64,000 bases of DNA from Acinetobacter nosocomialis NIPH 2119 (GTDB taxonomy: Bacteria > Pseudomonadota > Gammaproteobacteria > Pseudomonadales > Moraxellaceae): NCBI RefSeq assembly GCF_000368085.1, contig NZ_KB849239.1:1998389-2062388 (forward strand), read 5' to 3'. A program made the position numbers and the translations under genes. Of the stretch, positions 61,136 to 64,000 are shown piece by piece; position 1 is the first letter of the stretch, and the number at the start of each line of letters is the position of its first letter. The notes beneath the pieces were generated by a model. The model was not told the origin of the DNA. It worked only from the letters and a program-made list of their open reading frames with translations, and did no database searches.

Positions 61136-62161
61136 ATGATAAGGCTGTCCGCTCCAATTAAAGCCTCTATGAAAAAAACTGCTACTACATTGACTCTAGC
61201 TTGTAGTTTGTTCTCAGTAACTAGTATTTCTCAAACGCAGGCAGCCGATAACATTGATGTCAGTTTTCAAACAATATTACAGCAAGAACGTAGCTGGGCC
61301 GGACTGCAAAGTAAAAAATTAAAAGTAGGTGATATTACTTGGTCATATAGTGAAGGTGGTTCAACCACAAAACCGACCTTGTTACTTATTCATGGTTTAG
61401 GTGGCAGCCGCGACAATTGGAATCGCATGGCGCATTACTTAACTACGAATTACCACGTGATTATTCCGGACTTACCAGGTAGTGGCGAAACTATCGTTAC
61501 GCAAGACTTCGATTATTCGGTTCCGAACCTTGCTGAAAAATTACGCCGCTTTGTTGAAGCTGCAAATTTGAAGGGGCCTATTCATATTGCGGGGCACTCA
61601 CTTGGCGGCTCAATTGCCCTACTTTATGCGGGACAATATCCATTTGAAACTAAAAGTCTATTTTTAGTTGATAGCGGTGGTATTTTCCGTTCTGCCAACA
61701 CAATTTATCTCAAAGATCCTACCTATCTAAAACAACTGTTAGTCTCTAAAAAAGGTGACTTTAACTATTTGTTAAAACAAACCATGTTTAATCCTCCGTT
61801 TATTCCTAAAGAGTTCTTACAAGCTCAAGAAAAATTGATGATTAATCAGGCACCTCAAACACAAAAACTAGTCGACCAACTAATTGCACTCAATAAAGTC
61901 TATACTCCAGATTCATTTGCTGTACTTACCAAAACGATCGATGCGCCTACACTTATTTTATGGGGCAAACAAGATAAGATTATTAATGTAGAAGTGGCGA
62001 GTGAACTCAAACGACTTTTAAAAAATGCACAACCGCCAGTTATTTTAGAAAATGTAGGTCATATGCCGATTTTGGAAGCTGAACAACTGGTTATTCAACA
62101 ATACGTACCATTTTTACTTAAAGTAGAATCGAATCAGTCAGTAAAAACGGCAACACCTTAA
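61136..62161 (+). CDS. Secreted lipase of the alpha/beta hydrolase fold
   Basis: 341 residues with a signal peptide (about 1-37, ends TQA). LLIHGLGGSRDNW oxyanion site, nucleophile elbow GHSLGGSIALLYAG near residue 157, acid in LWGKQDKIINV near 283 and histidine in VGHMPILEAE near 309. It resembles the lipase 1 family of Moraxella, Psychrobacter and Acinetobacter. ATG 61136 has AAGGA 8 bases upstream. A possible operator lies before it. The unknown gene 27 bp downstream is probably in the same operon. Confidence 0.88.
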   Translation: MIRLSAPIKASMKKTATTLTLACSLFSVTSISQTQAADNIDVSFQTILQQERSWAGLQSKKLKVGDITWSYSEGGSTTKPTLLLIHGLGGSRDNWNRMAHYLTTNYHVIIPDLPGSGETIVTQDFDYSVPNLAEKLRRFVEAANLKGPIHIAGHSLGGSIALLYAGQYPFETKSLFLVDSGGIFRSANTIYLKDPTYLKQLLVSKKGDFNYLLKQTMFNPPFIPKEFLQAQEKLMINQAPQTQKLVDQLIALNKVYTPDSFAVLTKTIDAPTLILWGKQDKIINVEVASELKRLLKNAQPPVILENVGHMPILEAEQLVIQQYVPFLLKVESNQSVKTATP

Positions 62162-62187
62162 ATAAAACTTCGGACTTGTGAGACCTT

Positions 62188-63195
62188 ATGTCTACCCAAC
62201 CAATTATTGAAAAACTTATTGAAGCTCATCTAGATTTTTTAGATGAGCAATTTGTTCAGGCTCAGGTGATTCAACAAGAGTTTGAACAGTTTTACCATTG
62301 GTTGGGGAGTTGGCAATTACAACACCTTTGGACTTTTGAACAGATTCAACATCTCATTCAAAAGCAGATTTTAGATACCCCCGCTTCTGATTTTCTGATC
62401 GAACAAATTGCAGAGCATATTCGCTTCGCCCTGATTCATCCTGCAAATGAGACGGCAACAGTTGAAGATGTTATTCCTGTTTTAACGATTGACCGCATTG
62501 CACAGTATGTTGCAAGTAAAGAAGAGCATCGTAAAAAACTGATTAAAACAATTGTAAATAATCCAGCTTTTTCAGCTCTTTTGTCTCAGTTGATTCAACA
62601 AACAATGCATGATTATTTAGATGAATCAATGTCAAAACGCGTGCCAGGTGTAGGACGCTTCATGAAAATGGGTAAATCAGTATTAGAAACAGTGACCGAT
62701 TCTAATCTGGACGATACCATTAACCATTATTTGCAAAAGAATATTTTAAAACTTAGCCAAATGAGTGAGCGCGTTTTAAACCAACATTTTGACAATGATA
62801 AGCTCTATCATTTTCAGGCAAATGTTTGGCACAAAGTTAAAACTATGCCACTTTCTGTTTTAAAAAATTATGTAGAAGTTCAAGATTTAACAAAAACTGT
62901 AGGTCTAGGGCATGAAATCTGGGACCACATTCGTCAAACCGATTATCTAAAACAGCAAGTCCACGATGGTATCTATACTTGGTATGTCCGTAATCAGGAA
63001 CGTAGTTTTGACTTACTACTCCGTGACCTCAATATTGATGAAAGTTTGGTGAAGCATGAACTCACCGACTTGCTTGTACCCGTATTACAACAACTCGTTA
63101 CAACAGGACATTTAAGACGCCGTGCCCGTGTGTATTTAGAGAAGTTTTATTATTCTGAAAAAGCTTTAGATATTTTAAATAACAAAGGCGCTTGA
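62188..63195 (+). CDS. Conserved protein, unknown function, downstream of the lipase
   Basis: 335 residues, no signal peptide or membrane segment visible; mainly amphipathic helices (IIEKLIEAHLDFLDEQF, FDLLLRDLNIDESLV). The basic segment SKRVPGVGRFMKMGKSVLETV in the middle may face a membrane or an acidic partner. I recognise no domain. It lies 27 bp after the lipase and is probably co-transcribed, but it is not a typical lipase foldase (no signal anchor and no foldase motifs). Its stop codon lies in a bidirectional terminator. Confidence 0.75.
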   Translation: MSTQPIIEKLIEAHLDFLDEQFVQAQVIQQEFEQFYHWLGSWQLQHLWTFEQIQHLIQKQILDTPASDFLIEQIAEHIRFALIHPANETATVEDVIPVLTIDRIAQYVASKEEHRKKLIKTIVNNPAFSALLSQLIQQTMHDYLDESMSKRVPGVGRFMKMGKSVLETVTDSNLDDTINHYLQKNILKLSQMSERVLNQHFDNDKLYHFQANVWHKVKTMPLSVLKNYVEVQDLTKTVGLGHEIWDHIRQTDYLKQQVHDGIYTWYVRNQERSFDLLLRDLNIDESLVKHELTDLLVPVLQQLVTTGHLRRRARVYLEKFYYSEKALDILNNKGA

Positions 63196-63215
63196 AGCGC
63201 CTTTGTTACTTTTAT
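63181..63215. terminator. Bidirectional terminator between the unknown gene and the siderophore receptor
   Basis: 11-bp stem AACAAAGGCGC/GCGCCTTTGTT (63181-63191 with 63197-63207) around the TGA stop of the upstream gene. The downstream T-run is short, so termination may be partial. Confidence 0.75.
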
Positions 63216-63218
63216 TGA

Positions 63219-64000
63219 TTAGAAAGAATATTTTAAAGAAGCGTAATAAGCTCGACCTGGCTCATTATAAGTTTGGCTAATAGAATTACTGTCTCTTAAA
63301 ATTTGTTTATCAAATAGATTACTTACACCAACGCGTGTACTTATATTGTCTGAAAATTTATAACCGACATTAATTCCAGCAATACTATAGCTTTTTACAG
63401 TACTTGGCTTAAGCGCAGAATTCGCACCTCCTGAACCTATACCAGATTCAAGTCTATTTTCTGCAAACTGGCGTGATTTTTGACGACCATATTGAGTAAA
63501 TACAAAATTTACATCTAACTGATCCGTAATGTCATAATCAAAAATTGAGTTAATCGTATAGTTTGGTACTAAAGATAATGGGTTCCCTGTTTGTTTATCT
63601 TTCGAATCCATCATATAAGTAAAGTTGTTAGTCCAGCGGATATCACCAAAGTCTAATCCTAAGCTTCCCTCAAAACCTTGAATTAGAGCTTTAGGCGTAT
63701 TTTCCCAACGCAGAATATTCCACTTCGTATTCGTCACAGCTCCTGTATTTGCATTCGTACTTGAACCATCAACTGTTCCGACAACATTTGTACCAGCCAC
63801 AATTTTATCTTTATAGTCATTACGGAACCAAGTTAAGCTCGCATTCACGATATCTTTGTGAAACTGAATACCGAGCTCTTTGTTTACCGATGTTTCAGGT
63901 TTTAAATCGCCATTACCTTGTAACAAACAACGTGAATCAATATTGGCTGGACAACCATTACCATTTGTACTTAATAAATACCCTTCGGCATTTTGATACA
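63219..64000 (-). CDS. FepA/PirA-like TonB-dependent siderophore receptor, C-terminal part (runs off right edge)
   Basis: The open frame continues past base 64000, so about 260 C-terminal residues of an outer-membrane barrel are seen. LQGNGDLKPETSVNKELGIQF, SLTWFRNDYKDKI, WTNNFTYMMDSK, VSNLFDK and a final NEPGRAYYASLKYSF (C-terminal phenylalanine) match catecholate receptors of the FepA type over this whole stretch. The CPANIDSRC pair may form an extracellular-loop disulfide. Such receptors import iron-catecholate complexes and are usually Fur-regulated; the promoter is outside the window. Confidence 0.92.
   Translation of the reverse strand, partial: YQNAEGYLLSTNGNGCPANIDSRCLLQGNGDLKPETSVNKELGIQFHKDIVNASLTWFRNDYKDKIVAGTNVVGTVDGSSTNANTGAVTNTKWNILRWENTPKALIQGFEGSLGLDFGDIRWTNNFTYMMDSKDKQTGNPLSLVPNYTINSIFDYDITDQLDVNFVFTQYGRQKSRQFAENRLESGIGSGGANSALKPSTVKSYSIAGINVGYKFSDNISTRVGVSNLFDKQILRDSNSISQTYNEPGRAYYASLKYSF

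Overview
The window is a chromosomal segment of an Acinetobacter, most likely of the A. calcoaceticus-baumannii complex. The signs are an AT-rich base composition, an Ata-type trimeric autotransporter followed by a TpgA-like partner, the rubA-rubB-estB-oxyR order known from Acinetobacter, a ureDABCEFG operon with a hupE/ureJ-type gene, and housekeeping proteins of gammaproteobacterial type. I see no rRNA, tRNA, insertion sequence, prophage or CRISPR array. The species call is an inference.

Layout. 1-10098 (minus strand) is a surface-adhesin locus: ata (4525-10098), the periplasmic partner tpgA (3685-4464), and a second adhesin of the same class whose first 1043 codons lie in the window (1-3129) and which runs off the left edge. 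10885-16263 (plus) holds lon, rlmH, an extradiol-dioxygenase-family gene and a two-META-domain lipoprotein. 16318-25683 mixes central metabolism and cell-envelope genes: gdhA, an orphan rsxB joined to nth, a small membrane protein, adk, a DUF445 protein, a secreted hypothetical, mrdA-rsmD and a second secreted hypothetical. 25741-31501 (minus) is the complete urease operon. 31696-37393 has two lipoproteins, aceA, a divergent LysR regulator and a CNNM/CBS membrane protein. 37945-43308 has a CitMHS citrate transporter, two poorly known genes and the sulfate-activation genes cysD-cysN, preceded by an unlisted 32-codon reading frame. 43598-47980 has a Wzi-family outer-membrane protein, lysS, a YqiA-like hydrolase and an SRPBCC protein. 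48422-51773 is rubA-rubB-estB-oxyR. 51804-60850 has a SPOR protein, ppk1, mtgA, a rhomboid protease, the YbbP/YbbA-like ABC system divergent from tesA, and a carbonic anhydrase. 61136-63195 is a lipase and an unknown gene, and a FepA-like siderophore receptor (63219-64000) runs off the right edge.

How the genes work together. The adhesin locus builds and anchors surface fibres. Urease with its nickel and maturation proteins breaks down urea, and GdhA can assimilate the ammonia. AceA (glyoxylate shunt), the citrate transporter, the lipase/esterases and the rubredoxin system fit growth on acids, lipids and alkanes. CysDN feeds sulfate into cysteine synthesis. Most genes end at clear intrinsic terminators, many of them bidirectional between convergent genes.

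The parts I consider most worth a second look are the small reading frame upstream of cysD. It resembles the N-terminus of the unrelated Sat-type ATP sulfurylase and overlaps the cysD start. Next are the degenerate APS-kinase-like tail on CysN, the paired adhesins with long DNA repeats, a structured lon-rlmH spacer that may encode a small RNA, and several perfect inverted repeats in promoter regions.
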